Origin: Celoporthe dispersa
Lineage: Eukaryota > Ascomycota > Sordariomycetes > Diaporthales > Cryphonectriaceae
Direction of reading: 5' to 3'
Assembly: GCA_016584495.1 (NCBI GenBank)
Contig: WAID01000011.1
Span: 248,001 to 312,000 of the forward strand
DNA: 64,000 nt
The notes beneath the pieces were generated by a model, which saw only the letters and a list, made by a program, of their open reading frames with translations, ran no database searches and was not told the origin of the DNA. Both the position numbers and the translations under genes were made by a program. Below are positions 1 to 10,940 of this stretch, piece after piece (the stretch's first letter is position 1; each line of letters begins with the position of its first letter).

Positions 1-3000
1 TCTGGGCGAGGGCATGCTGTGCGCAGATGATCAACGATGGGGCCTCGGATACCAACTCGAGCGGAGAAAGCACGCGCAGGTGGAGATAGTTTCGACACAT
101 GTTCTGCAAGAAGAGCATCGGGCCTAGCCGTGATTTTGTAGTCTCCGCCGCGAGAGGTTGATGATCTTCCTCGAAGTCTTCGGGGGAAGCCTATGAGGGC
201 AACTGAGGAGCCCTCGAGCTTCTTGACCAGACTAGCGAGATCGTCGTACGCGTTCGGCGGTGAGCCAGCAGCTGAGGGCTTCGAGGTCGAGAGACGGAGA
301 GGTAGCAAAACCCTGACTGTCGTGCCGTGGCCGACCCGGCTCTCGACACCGATCCGACCTCCAAGCCCATGGACGATCTGCCTGACAATACTAAGACCCA
401 AACCGGCGCCAGAAGAGAGTTGATTCTCCTGGGAGAAGGGTACGTAAAGTCGGTTCTGTAGATAGTCGTTTCCGATGCCCCTTCCAGAGTCCGAGACTGA
501 GAAGATGATGGTCCGCCGCCTAGTCTTCTTTTTTTGCCGGGACGGGCTCCTGCGTCAATGACACCAGAATGCTGCCTCGCGATGTATACTTGAGCGCGTT
601 TCCAAAGATGTTCATTATGATCCGTCGTAGGGCGCCAGGTTGTGCATGAAAATCCCACTCAACACTGGGATCGATATTTAGATGGATATTGACGGCATCG
701 CCGACTCGAGTGTTTCTAGAGACGGAACCACTGTTGTCCAGCTGACGAACAAGTTCTAACCGCCTCATGGTGTTTGCTCGTTCGAAATATGAAGGATTTG
801 ATTTGTCCCTCGTGGCCCATTGGCTTGATGTACTTTGGAAGCTAAACCCAGCGTGCACGCTCTCGACGACCTCCTCCAGAAGCAAGTCTAGGCTGACCTC
901 CGAGAAAATGCTCATCATGCCGGACTCGATGCTCCGCCGAGTAGGATCTGTGCCGAGGCCACGCCCATGCCCGCGTGACGCTCTCCGCGTTGAAGATTGC
1001 AAGAAATGGTTGACCTTGCTGAAATCAAGCAACTGAGAAAAATTAGTTAGATTAAAAAGAAACAAGGCTTGGGTTGTACTGGAAGCCGAAAATGACAAAA
1101 AGAAAAAAGAAAGTAAGGAACACGAGACTAACGTGGTCCAGTGTGTCGAGGAGTGAACGACCACAGGTTTCCACCGTGTGCAAGACATCCTCCTGAAAGC
1201 TGGTCAAGACGGAGTCGTGCATCAGCTCGACCCCCAAGATGACACCATGCAGCGGAGACCTGATCTCGTGTGAGAGAGAGCCGAGAACATCTTCCTTTGC
1301 CTTCTTCTCCCGTAGGACGTCGAAGCGTGCAATCTCAGACATGATGGCGGCACCAAAGGCCTTGAGATAGCTTAATTCGCCCTCGGTGGTGAAGACACGG
1401 CCGCGAGATCTCGTCCAAGTAAGGCCACCGGCATACCATATCTTCCTGTGTGAATCCCAGAGGGGGACCAGGGCTACACTTCGCGCTCCTGGGAACAGCC
1501 TGATGAGGAAAGCTCCATCACTTCTTCTAGGAAGACTGGGCTTCTGCTTGACTGGTTTCGGCACTTGGTCACCTGCGTCCGCCATGGGGTCCGTATCACC
1601 TTCTTCCGAGTCGCTCACAGCCCAGATCACGGCACCATCGTCGTCAAAGTTGAAGACCTGGCCGCGTGGATAACGACGTAGTATCCTCTCCATGAAGGTA
1701 TCCGGAACTGAGCCGAACTGGGTGGGTGCCGTCTCCGCGTTGATGCTCGAGGTGTCTGATGTAGAAAAGCCCAGGTTCTGGCAGAATTTTGAAGTGACGG
1801 AGCTGTCGTCCGTTCCAGCTGACTCATCACCACTGCTTCCAGAGGACCGCCGCTGTTCCTGGTCATGATCCGGCGGTGGCGAGCCGTTCCCTCGCGGGAC
1901 GAGGCCTCCAAACGAGGCGACTGAAGCATCCAGAAACAGAACCCCTTCGACCTCAATTGACTCCCCGGATAATGTTAGCCGCGCGGGAAAACAACAACTT
2001 GGTGACGACCATGTCGTCATTTTCTTTCTGACTGCTCGTTGTACTAGCAAAAGAGTGCTTTGATTGGTATGAATCGGTTCCTGTGGCTCCCGAGGCGAGT
2101 CCCTGTGCTGTCGATCGGTCGGCCGTCTCTGGTTCCTCTGTGGAATCTGGATCCGGCTGCAGTGGGACGGGAATTGGGCGCGTGGGCTGCAGGGTGGTGG
2201 GCGGCTCGCCGGGCTGGCCCTGGATGCGCTGCTGTTGGGAATTAAGACCACCCTCCTTGCCCTCGGCTGTAATAAAGGATTCTGGGTTAGGCATGTCCCG
2301 CCACTTGGACATGGACCCTGTCCCCTCGACCATGGACCCAAGGCCCCGTACCATGCGCTCATGCCGACGATAGCTCTCCGTGGAGACTCTCGACTGCAGG
2401 TGCGACATGACAAGCTTGGCGGTCGTCCGCAGGAATCTCTGCGACAGCACGTCGAGGTCCTCGCGCGGCTTGCTGTCGAAGACGCAGCAGACACCGATAT
2501 CGATTCCCTGGGGCGAACGGAGAGGCACGCCAGCGTAGAACCGAAATGGCGAGTCTGGGCCGAAGTAGGGCCTGCACGAGAACCGGTCATCTTGGGTCAG
2601 GTCGGGCACCACACAGATGGGCAGAGCGGTACCGCTAGGCGATACCTGAACGGCGGGAAGATCGAGGACGGCCTCGCATGCGCCGTAGCGCCGCGGGATG
2701 GCTGTACCGGATAGCACGAGCCCATGGCTATCGGCGTCAGCGGCTTGGGGGGAATCCCCTGGATCCAGATCGATGACGGTTGACTGCGTGGCCTCTGCAA
2801 TAATATGCTGCCGCTTGCCATCGAAGAGGGAGAAGACGGCCCGCTCTACGTTGATCTTCAAGGCGGCCAGCTGGGCGAAGGCAGTCAAGATGGCATCAGA
2901 TGAGAGGCGTATCGACGAAGGACTGGAGGGGGCGGCGGTATCGTTGATGACGGACTCGGCCAACAGAGAAGCTCCGTATCTGGTGCAAAAGTCAGCTCCG

Positions 3001-3153
3001 GTGAGGCTATGCGGCCCAAGTGACGGCGGCAAGAGACGAGATGACACTTGGGGCCGCGACAGCGACGGCGACAGCTTACCGTAAGGCCTCCTCCTCCCGA
3101 GCCGCCTCTGAGATGGCGCCCGCCTTTGCGGTGTCTTGCGCCGTGTAAACCAT
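1..3153 (-). CDS. Hybrid sensor histidine kinase with N-terminal GAF region (partial, frame broken twice)
   Basis: Two-component phosphorelay kinase; the family autophosphorylates a His and passes phosphate to a receiver domain. I start at the ATG at 3153 (good context, stop just upstream). Exon 1 3153-3080, intron 3079-2980, exon 2 2979-1132-side, intron 1132-1033, then the last exon runs off the left edge. The N-terminal third looks like a GAF sensor (RFYAGVPLRSPQGIDIGVCCV). A low-complexity linker follows, then the H box SHEIRSPLHG near 1265, a dimerisation helix ending LLDFSKVN, the N box NIFGNALKYTS, G1 SDSGRGIG and G2 GAGLGLSIV. A receiver domain, usual in fungal hybrid kinases, would lie beyond position 1. 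The frame breaks at a C4 run (1963-1966) and a T7 run (529-535); dropping one base at each restores family sequence. The input signal is not identifiable. Confidence 0.9.
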
Positions 3154-4337
3154 CGCCGTGGCTCACGAGGTTGGGACCCAGACGTCGTGTGGGCATCAGG
3201 ACATCGACAAGCTGTGAGAGCTCGACTTTCGACTCCCCGCCGCGGCTAGTAGCCCTGAGGAGTCTTAGCAGGCTCTTCAACGCAATCGGAACTGTTGTGG
3301 GCGGCGTGGACACAGCCTGGGACCCCTGCGTAACTATTTGCCACCACGACGGGGGCCAGCGACGAGGAGAGAGGGGGGGAGAAGGAGAGAGTTTGTGCAA
3401 CCATAGGCCAACAGACAATCATGGATCCATAATCGAGATGAGATTCATCAAGATGACTTAAAGATGGAGGTACTGTCGCACGGGGTCTGTTCCGTCCATC
3501 AACATCAACAGCTTGTGCACTGGGAGGCGAAGAAAAGAAAAAATAAGCACGGGAAGCCGTCACGAATCACCAAGTTCGTACAGTGTGTGCGGGTTGTGGT
3601 AGACCCCCGTTTCGATCGATTTTAGCACTCTGGACAATAGCAGCAGCTAATGAGAATCGATTAAAAATTATGTCCCTAGACCCCCGCCCCCCTAACATCC
3701 CCCAACGTCTACAGCGAGCAACCTTGTCGTCTCCTGTACCAAGCCGGAAGAGGATATACATGGTACGTAGCGGCAACACTGACTACATGTTCTAGATTTC
3801 AAAGGGATGGGATTCATGAGAATGCCACCACGACGAAATGAAAAGGAATTTAGGCTGGCGGCCGGGGAGCCACAAGAGCCTGGGAGCCCATCACGCGTAC
3901 CTGCTGTTCTGTTCTAGCGCCGGAGTCACAGCCACAGGCAACGTTGATCTACGGAGGTCTAGACCTCAACAAGTACTCGGCCATAAGGACGTTGCCTGCT
4001 GCCGGTGGTTCAGGTGGTGCAGTTTATGCAGTAGTACGAATGGACCAGATACATGTCCGCGGATCGAGGGGGGGAAGAGGGGGGGGTGCTTGAATCCGCC
4101 ATGATCGGATGGGGCTAAACAATTGGTGCAATCAGTTCTGTGGTTACTAAATCGAGGAACTAAACTGTTTTGAATTTCAACTCAATGCTAATCTTAACGC
4201 CGCCCAATAGCTCTCTGGTTCCTTTCTAGCCGCTCGAATCGCAGGTACCTGACCCGCCGCCGCCCTAGCTACCGAATACAATGCCAACAGCAGCCATGAA
4301 GACTTCACTACTAATGCTGGGCCTGCCAGCTTCATAC
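3154..4337. other. Intergenic region, no gene seen
   Basis: Upstream region of the histidine kinase and downstream region of the secreted repeat protein. Short open frames exist on both strands, but none has family motifs, splice structure or codon pattern that I would defend. Confidence 0.6.
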
Positions 4338-5285
4338 TTAGGACCAAGGCTGACCCTCAAACTGCACCTGCCCACCAGCCAAGATCTTCAGCGTGCCGAG
4401 AGGTGGACCACCCATACCCGCTGCACGTTGCTTTTCCTTTATGTTGGTCTTCTCATCTCCGCCTGTTTGTTTGTTCAGCCAGATGGTGAACTGCCTGATA
4501 TAGTTCTCGAACTGGAGCAGCCTGGCTTTCATGCCGGCGAGTTGGTCTTCTTTCATATCACCAGAGTCCACCATAGACTGCATCTGGCTGTCCACGTCGG
4601 ACATGCTGATATAGTATGTCGGATGGATATCTGCGTCAGGAGAAGCTTGCTTGGCGGCCTTCCACGCCTTGTCAGTCGCCTGGTACATTTCCTGGCACTG
4701 GGCCTTGACGTTTTGGCGCGGAACAAAGTGATACAGCAGTTTGTCAGTCAGGCCGTCGGCTGCAGTCAATGTCACCCCAAGAGCAACGCATGTTCCCAGG
4801 CCTGGCGTATCAAGCTCGTCTGACGATTTGCCTTGGACGAGCTGTTCATTGGCTTCCATACCCGCTGTGTAAGTTGCCCGCCTGAAGAGGTCATCGTCAA
4901 CATGATCTCTGGCTTTGCTGGTGGAGCTCAGGGAGCTGAAGGTTGGGAATGTGCTTGGAGCGCTGAGTAGGGCCTTTTGGCAAGCATTTAGGGTAGCCGT
5001 CGACTTGGCACTGGTGGACGTGCTCTTTGATGTTTTGGCTGTCGATGTGGTGGCTTCGGATGTCGATGTGGTGGCTTTGGCTGTCGACGTAGTAGCCTTG
5101 GCTGTCGACGTGCTGGCCTTGGCTGTCGACGTGCTGGCCTTGGCTGTCGACGTTATTTTGGCTATCGATGTTTTGGCTGGGACTTTTGCTTTCGCTGGAT
5201 CGGGATCCGGATGTCGTTGCTGAACAACGCCTGCCAGAGCCGTCCAGGCAAGCACGGCTGCAAGGAAGAGTTGAAGGAGCTTCAT
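4338..5285 (-). CDS. Secreted protein with Thr/Ser/Ala/Lys tandem repeats, function unknown
   Basis: Single-exon 315-aa frame starting at the only sensible ATG (5285). Residues 1-18 form a signal peptide (hydrophobic core LLQLFLAAVLAWTALA), so the product is probably secreted or wall-associated. Residues about 38-95 are a degenerate repeat of STAKA/STAKAT type, likely O-glycosylated. The C-terminal 200 residues are non-repetitive and moderately charged, with few Cys. I see no GPI-attachment tail: the protein ends polar (FEGQPWS). I do not recognise the C-terminal domain. The repeat is also visible in the DNA (5036-5160), so copy number may vary between strains. It stands alone, with about 1 kb of free DNA on each side. 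Confidence 0.75.
   Translation of the reverse strand: MKLLQLFLAAVLAWTALAGVVQQRHPDPDPAKAKVPAKTSIAKITSTAKASTSTAKASTSTAKATTSTAKATTSTSEATTSTAKTSKSTSTSAKSTATLNACQKALLSAPSTFPTFSSLSSTSKARDHVDDDLFRRATYTAGMEANEQLVQGKSSDELDTPGLGTCVALGVTLTAADGLTDKLLYHFVPRQNVKAQCQEMYQATDKAWKAAKQASPDADIHPTYYISMSDVDSQMQSMVDSGDMKEDQLAGMKARLLQFENYIRQFTIWLNKQTGGDEKTNIKEKQRAAGMGGPPLGTLKILAGGQVQFEGQPWS
5036..5160. repeat. In-gene tandem repeat, units of about 18-24 bp
   Basis: Repeated copies of a ggctgtcgacgt-centred unit encode the TAKAST-type protein repeat of the secreted protein on the minus strand. Units differ by a few bases, as expected of a coding minisatellite. Confidence 0.75.
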
Positions 5286-6300
5286 GGCTGCGAGTCGAAG
5301 CTCTAGTGTCTTGAGGCGTAGGAGAGGCCTCTTGTTACAGCGTTATAGCAGATAGCACGTTCAAAGACTGAGTATCAGAAGATAGCTCTGAAGGCTGGTG
5401 TCACAATGAGATATGTAACTGCAAGACGCAGACGACTTTCGATCAATACTTATAGAATTCATCCTCTCGCCCACCTGGGGCTGCCATGGGCGTGAGATCA
5501 TAATTATAGCAACAGTTCTGGTCATTCTCTCTGAGATGCTGCTTTGTATTGAGGCTATTGCATCCACGGAGTATCACAGGCGATCCCATGAAGGATGGCC
5601 ACCCAAGTTTCAAGTGAGGCCATTCTGAAATCTGATCTGAGTAAAATGATAAGTTTATGCCCCTAGAATGATAATTATCCAGCCTTGACTATGGCTTACT
5701 TAGATCCGAGGTTGCATCTAAAGAGCGAGATGGTTAGTATGTGACCAAGTTCGATCGTTTCGTCTTCCGATTTTAGCATGCACACGCACACACAGAGAGA
5801 GAGACACACACAAAGGGGGGAGGGGCGGGAAGCGAGCTGCGTGGTCCGACATGGCTGGCCGAAGATGGGTGGGCCATCTGGCCATTATGACTGCAGATGG
5901 CGGCCCCAGCACAACCGCCTTTTGTATGGCGAGCTGCCGCTTACAGCGCTCCCATCCGACCGGCCGGACTCTTGATTGGTTCTGGCTGTAGGCTGTAAGT
6001 ATGTCGGATGAGGCGTCAACTTGTTGCTTCTTCTATTTATAGAAGTTAAAACTACTAGAATGCACTGAGCCCCCAATTCTACCTCGACACTTTCGGGACG
6101 AGCCGGTGGGAGTCCCGTCACTATTATAAAAAGAGTAATATCATGCCGTCCAGGCAATTACTCCAAGTCTCTTCCTCTTTCAACCTTCCTTTTGAGCTTG
6201 ACACGACACACGATACTTTTGACCGCCATCCACAGCCATTTTATCCTTTGCAACACACGAATCGCAAACACACCACCTGCAAGATTTCAAGTTCTACCCT
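5286..6300. other. Divergent intergenic promoter region
   Basis: Lies between the secreted repeat protein (-) and the 2EXR gene (+), so it should hold both promoters. It contains a CA/GA simple-sequence tract around 5776-5815 and a TATA-like element near 6125. No gene seen. Confidence 0.6.
6125..6133 (+). promoter_or_regulatory. TATA-like element upstream of the 2EXR gene
   Basis: TATAAAAAG about 170 nt before the ATG at 6301, followed by a pyrimidine-rich leader (ctcttcctctttcaacc) as is common in filamentous-fungal promoters. Position and context only; no transcript evidence. Confidence 0.45.
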
Positions 6301-7803
6301 ATGCAGTCCAATACAGATCCCCTTGATGATTTTGACTTTGACGAATTCCTGCGGCCAGAGAGCCCCGGTCGACCCATTACACCTCCCGAGGCCTGTGAGT
6401 TTGAAATATTCAACGACAGGTATCTCTCCAACAACTCTCTTGTCGATGGAGGCAATGAAAGCGGCAGAGAAGATGCCTTCCCCCTCTTCTGCCAGCTGCC
6501 GCTCGAGCTGCGCCTCAAAATCTGGACCATCAACTTGAAGCGGCATCGCTTTTTGCGTATTGTTATATCTCGCAAGCCAGATTCTTCCGGACCCAGCGAG
6601 CTAGATGAGGTGGAGGAACATACCGAACAGCTAGGTCAAGATTGGATCTTTGAATCTGATAAGGTCCTCTCCCGCGCTACTTATCAGTCTCAGCTGGAGC
6701 AGTTCAACAAGGCGTACCAAGTCTGTCTCCGAGCCGAACCCCCTCTGTCCAGCCTATTCTATACTTGTCGTGAGTCTGCTCGCGCAGCACACGAATTCTA
6801 CAGAATGCCGCTTCAGATTTCTTCCATGCCTACCGGGAGAATGACGATTCAGCCGAACCAGAAGAGGAGGGTTGCGCTCCTGAATCCAGAATGGGATATT
6901 CTTGACTTTCCCTACCATGGATGTAGCCCGGACGAGCCCAACGAGGCCCGAAATGTCGTCGAGGCACTTCACATTCTCAAAACAGCGGATTCGCGCGGTA
7001 AAGGGGCCTTAAACCTGAGTCTCGACAGCCAACAGATTAGTCAACTCGCAGCTTTGGAAAGGGCCAAATTGTCAGCGTCAGTCTGGGAGTCATACCGAGA
7101 TACAATCGCCAACCTCCACCGCCTCTATTGGAGGGCGACATCTCCAGGTGGTGCACGTCTTACGCCGGGTTATATCCATCATCCTCACACCCTCCCTTGG
7201 TACAACGTATCTATGCCGATGATGGCTGAGTCTACCGCAGTAGATTTCATCGGTTCTGATCCTCGGCCCATCTCGTCCGACCTGCACCAGGTCTGGTTCG
7301 GTCGCGATCCTCGCCGGATTCCCGAAGTCTGGTCTCGGGTTGAGAGCAGCCTTGGTGTTCGCACCGGACAGGACGCCGGAAGCCCTGTGCAATGTCGAAT
7401 CCTTGTGGCGTCTGACCCGTGGGATGGCCCTGTGCCCACCCACGGCCAAAATAACTATACAACAGTATATCCTATTTCCGACCGCAGGACGGCAGATATT
7501 CATCTGACCAAGGAGACCAAGAACGCCTGCGAGGTACTTGAGAGCGTCTGGGCGATAGGAGGGTGGCAACGCGGTGTGGACAGGTTTACTCCAGAGATGA
7601 GCTCCCTTAGCCTGCAGGAATTGGTTAATACGCGGGTCTCCAACACGGCGGTAGGATTTTGGCTTATTGATCCAGCCGAGTTAAGGCCAGCTAGTGAAGA
7701 CGAATCCGTGCACTACCAAGGCAAGATGGTGATTAATATGACGGAGCAGGACTCGAAGCTAGAGTTATGTCTGTTCGACCTCGGAGGCTCTCGGCATCCG
7801 TGA
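6301..7803 (+). CDS. 2EXR-domain protein
   Basis: Intronless 500-aa protein. After an acidic N terminus (DPLDDFDFDEFL), residues about 60-80 read FPLFCQLPLELRLKIWTINL, the hallmark opening of the fungal 2EXR family (F..LP.ELRLKIW). The later segment LFYTCRESARAAHEFYRM also matches this family, where a conserved CRESR-like stretch follows. The rest of the protein is variable. These proteins form large lineage-specific sets in Pezizomycotina with no established biochemical role. The ATG at 6301 is the first in frame. Cytoplasmic by lack of signal or membrane segments. Confidence 0.85.
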   Translation: MQSNTDPLDDFDFDEFLRPESPGRPITPPEACEFEIFNDRYLSNNSLVDGGNESGREDAFPLFCQLPLELRLKIWTINLKRHRFLRIVISRKPDSSGPSELDEVEEHTEQLGQDWIFESDKVLSRATYQSQLEQFNKAYQVCLRAEPPLSSLFYTCRESARAAHEFYRMPLQISSMPTGRMTIQPNQKRRVALLNPEWDILDFPYHGCSPDEPNEARNVVEALHILKTADSRGKGALNLSLDSQQISQLAALERAKLSASVWESYRDTIANLHRLYWRATSPGGARLTPGYIHHPHTLPWYNVSMPMMAESTAVDFIGSDPRPISSDLHQVWFGRDPRRIPEVWSRVESSLGVRTGQDAGSPVQCRILVASDPWDGPVPTHGQNNYTTVYPISDRRTADIHLTKETKNACEVLESVWAIGGWQRGVDRFTPEMSSLSLQELVNTRVSNTAVGFWLIDPAELRPASEDESVHYQGKMVINMTEQDSKLELCLFDLGGSRHP

Positions 7804-8353
7804 AATAGTCACTCAAGTGTACGCAATTCTAGGTATTAATTATAAGCGCTGGGACTGTTGCAGGCTGGTCCTGACGATATCCATGGATGATCTGCGCAGC
7901 TCACTCGAATTGACAACAGCCAGCCTTCAAATATATTTGCACTGAAATGGCAAAAAGAAAGAAAGGAAAAAGAAAAGACAGAAAGCAAAAATAAAAATAA
8001 AAAATAAAGTAGCTGAAGAGGAAAAGTGATATAAAAAATGTGGATTATTACTGAATTATCAATTCAAGGAACGTTATGGCATGCGCGGATTGAAACCGAG
8101 CCGGGCTGACTTATCTGGCGACGTGCTGGAAAGATAAGTATGCTGTAATCCCGCGCTACTCCTGAAAATTTAAACCCCAGGCTGATCCGGCATCATGTAG
8201 CTCTATTCGCAATGGTAGTACACTGAACCAGGAGATGGACCTACAATGACCGTCTTCTGCACTTCTCTTGATGAACGATTTAGGTCTTCAAAAATCCACT
8301 GAAAGAAAAAGGACTCCCGAGCCCACAAAGTCTGAGGAAGGGATAAATGGAGC
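7804..8353. other. AT-rich intergenic region
   Basis: A/G-rich stretch (7950-8030, runs of aaagaaag and aaataaaa) and then the leader of the next gene. No gene or RNA seen. Confidence 0.6.
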
Positions 8354-10192
8354 ATGCCTCAACCATCAGCTGCTCATCGACACACCATCCAAGAGCCTCA
8401 AGCACAGGCTCCGGGCCAGCCGTGGTATCTCTACCTCATTTCTGTGCTTTTCATCTTGCCAGCCTCTGTTTACTTCAACTCTCATCACCCAAGCGTTGAC
8501 AACCCAAGCTCACGGGGAGGTGTGCCATCTGCGCAGAACAACTGCCCGAGTTTAGATCCAGCAACAATGTCCATAGCCAGGTCACACAGCATATCAGCCA
8601 GCGACATCGATTCGCTGCTGGTGACAAAAGAGAACCCAGCTCGGAACGATGGAACGACGCTCGACTTCGCTCGATGCGCAGCGCTACACAACTACATTGT
8701 CCAGTACGGCTGGATAGCTGGTGGAAGTTCGCTCGATGACCTCCCGCGGCAGTCATATTGGGAGCAGCTGGGCGATGAGGACGTGGAGGAGTATCGGCAC
8801 CGCATCGACCCTGGCTTACAGGCCTTCCTCGGGCTCGCAATTGCAGGTTCTGACCTCTCGCCATCTTTAGGCTCATTCTTCTTTTGGGTTGACGGGCTGC
8901 TCCCACCTAGCGATATGTTCAAACAGGCAGCGATGTTTCCAGAGAACTTGGAGGGAGAGAATCCAGACCGAGTGGTCACTCTCTACGGCGCCAACGGCAT
9001 GGAAGGACACAAAGCAGGCCTGATGTATGATCAGAAGACACACCGTGCATTTTATTCCATGACGATCTGGGAGTTCGACTATGCCTCGCCGATCTCCAAG
9101 AGCGAAGACATGTGGCACCCGCTTGAGACGGTCCTCGGCAACTGGATCCAGATGATTCGCATCGGTAAGATCACGGCGCTTGGCCAGGATGATGAGGCTC
9201 AGGGTGAAAAGTACGGGGTGTGGGCACTGCAGTCATATGGGGAGAGGCAGGTTGATAGCACTGTCGAGGCCTTCCACCGACTGATAGACGCTATCGAGGA
9301 TCGTATGCCTCCAGGTGCACTATTCCCAAAGGAAAACGGACCCCTTCTTGCAGATCAAGAGCTCGACGCTGCATACGTGCCGACGAAATGCTTCATTCGT
9401 TCATTTTGTACACAAGCGCGCAGGCCTCGTTTCAAGAAGATAGCCCCGGGGTTGCTTGTACCACACGACCACGATGCATTCACTGCAGGCCAGAGATTCA
9501 CAAATCGTGGAGGGACACGCACTCAAGAACAGGAAGTGAAGCATGAAGCTGAGAGTATGGATGAAAGTCACGGCGGTGATGCGTCTGAAAATCGACAACG
9601 CTCTGTTGGCCAGTTGAACGGCGGAGAGGAGGACGAAGCGATACGGATCCCCCCTGTGTTGATTTTCCCCGCTGAGTATGGGGAGACAGTCAACCTCGAC
9701 CTGGCTCCCACTGATTACGGGGCACAGTACGAAACCTCGGAACATTTTGCGACGTTCAATCCCTTCTGTCAGCCCTGGTCCGCGGCCGTCAGGCGGGGCG
9801 ATCACTCAACCGCCGCAGGTCTATACAGCGAGTCTGTGCAACGGAGCGGCGTGGATATCGCCGAGGAGGGATTTCGACTGCTGCTCCCATTTCCAATTCG
9901 TCCGTTCGGCCACCACATTGATGATCAAAGTCGCTTGGGGGCTAGGAGAAGTGACGGGACCCTGATCGAGGCTGGAGACCCAGCGCAGCTGTTCCAACAC
10001 GGGATTAAACCCTTTGGTGGAGATGGTATGCAGAGGGCGCAGAGGCTAGAGAGGTTATTTGAGAAGTGGACCCAGCTGGTCGAGGATGGTGTCTGGACGA
10101 TTGGTAAGGATGGAGTTAGTGGTGGGATTGAACGGTTCCGAGAAGCAGATGGTCCGAGATGGAGAGACTACTGGATATCGCCAACTTGGTGA
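8354..10192 (+). CDS. Unknown 612-aa protein, possible N-terminal membrane anchor
   Basis: Long intronless frame of good coding quality. If translation starts at 8354, residues about 24-43 (WYLYLISVLFILPASVYF) form one membrane segment. If it starts at the in-frame ATG at 8567 (MSIARSHSISAS), the protein is soluble and 541 aa. The first is favoured only because the frame stays open. The middle is acidic and hydrophilic (about 390-430, Glu/Gln-rich). Aromatic-rich conserved-looking blocks flank it (GSFFFWVDGLLPPSDMF, FATFNPFCQPWSAAVRRGD). I do not recognise a domain and assign no function. Confidence 0.75.
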   Translation: MPQPSAAHRHTIQEPQAQAPGQPWYLYLISVLFILPASVYFNSHHPSVDNPSSRGGVPSAQNNCPSLDPATMSIARSHSISASDIDSLLVTKENPARNDGTTLDFARCAALHNYIVQYGWIAGGSSLDDLPRQSYWEQLGDEDVEEYRHRIDPGLQAFLGLAIAGSDLSPSLGSFFFWVDGLLPPSDMFKQAAMFPENLEGENPDRVVTLYGANGMEGHKAGLMYDQKTHRAFYSMTIWEFDYASPISKSEDMWHPLETVLGNWIQMIRIGKITALGQDDEAQGEKYGVWALQSYGERQVDSTVEAFHRLIDAIEDRMPPGALFPKENGPLLADQELDAAYVPTKCFIRSFCTQARRPRFKKIAPGLLVPHDHDAFTAGQRFTNRGGTRTQEQEVKHEAESMDESHGGDASENRQRSVGQLNGGEEDEAIRIPPVLIFPAEYGETVNLDLAPTDYGAQYETSEHFATFNPFCQPWSAAVRRGDHSTAAGLYSESVQRSGVDIAEEGFRLLLPFPIRPFGHHIDDQSRLGARRSDGTLIEAGDPAQLFQHGIKPFGGDGMQRAQRLERLFEKWTQLVEDGVWTIGKDGVSGGIERFREADGPRWRDYWISPTW

Positions 10193-10403
10193 TGGCCACA
10201 ATGGTTGCCAAAAGGAAGTCAGTCTTCATACATGTTCATTAAGTTGTATAGAATCTTCTTGTCTTTAAAAATCGCTGCCACTTAGTCTCTCTTTTTTCCG
10301 TCCTCAAGTCTCCAAGCTCAGACAATCTCTACCAGAGAACCCTCTAAATTAACAGCTCTTACATGCTTCTCGCCCAGAATTCGTACAATCAGGAAGGACC
10401 CCA

Positions 10404-10940
10404 TCACAATCCATTCTGTCCCTGGCCGAGACGATGTCTCTTCGTCACGGCGCTCAGCCACTTCTGCCCTTCTTCATAATGAGCACGCGTGGGGTAATCA
10501 TCAGGACAAGCGCCCCTGAGCTCATAACTCAGCCTGGCCCAGTCTCGATCTGTAACAGGCGCATCAGGCACCCTCGCCGCCGCCACCTGCGCCATACCGA
10601 CTGAGAGCGCGGGATCTGCAAAGAGCTCATCCGGGTGGACGACCAGCGTGAGCATGTATGCCCAGATGTAGCCTGGCACGCTCTCCCTCACGAGCCTGCC
10701 GGCTGTTTCTCTCTGGAGCCTATCTTCTATGCCCTGGAGATGATCACGGTGTTGATGGTGGTGGTGGTGGTGGTGGTGGTGGGATGGCGAGTTGCCTTGC
10801 GAGCTGGATGGAAAGAGGATGTGTTGGCAGCCTGAGTGGCGAGCTCGTCTGGCGAGACTGTTGAGCCAGGGCTGAATATTATCTGGGCCGGCGAGAATGA
10901 CTGGCGCCATGATTGTTGAGATTGACTTTGGTAGATCCAA
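10404..10940 (-). CDS. Small protein with retrotransposon gag-like N terminus and His tract
   Basis: 178-aa frame; the internal ATG at 10910 (MAPVILAGPDN) is an equally good start. The N terminus, ILAGPDNIQPWLNSLARRAR, resembles the opening of Copia-type gag proteins (L.G..N...W...). A run of nine His (ggt/gtg repeat at about 10755-10785) follows, then about 100 residues with no recognised domain. There is no reverse transcriptase, integrase or LTR nearby. It may be a single domesticated gag-type gene, a remnant, or a chance resemblance. Confidence 0.45.
   Translation of the reverse strand: MDLPKSISTIMAPVILAGPDNIQPWLNSLARRARHSGCQHILFPSSSQGNSPSHHHHHHHHHQHRDHLQGIEDRLQRETAGRLVRESVPGYIWAYMLTLVVHPDELFADPALSVGMAQVAAARVPDAPVTDRDWARLSYELRGACPDDYPTRAHYEEGQKWLSAVTKRHRLGQGQNGL
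10755..10785. repeat. Trinucleotide repeat (ggt/gtg) coding for poly-His
   Basis: Uninterrupted tggtgg repeat read on the minus strand as His codons in the gag-like gene. Such tracts are prone to length change. Confidence 0.7.
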
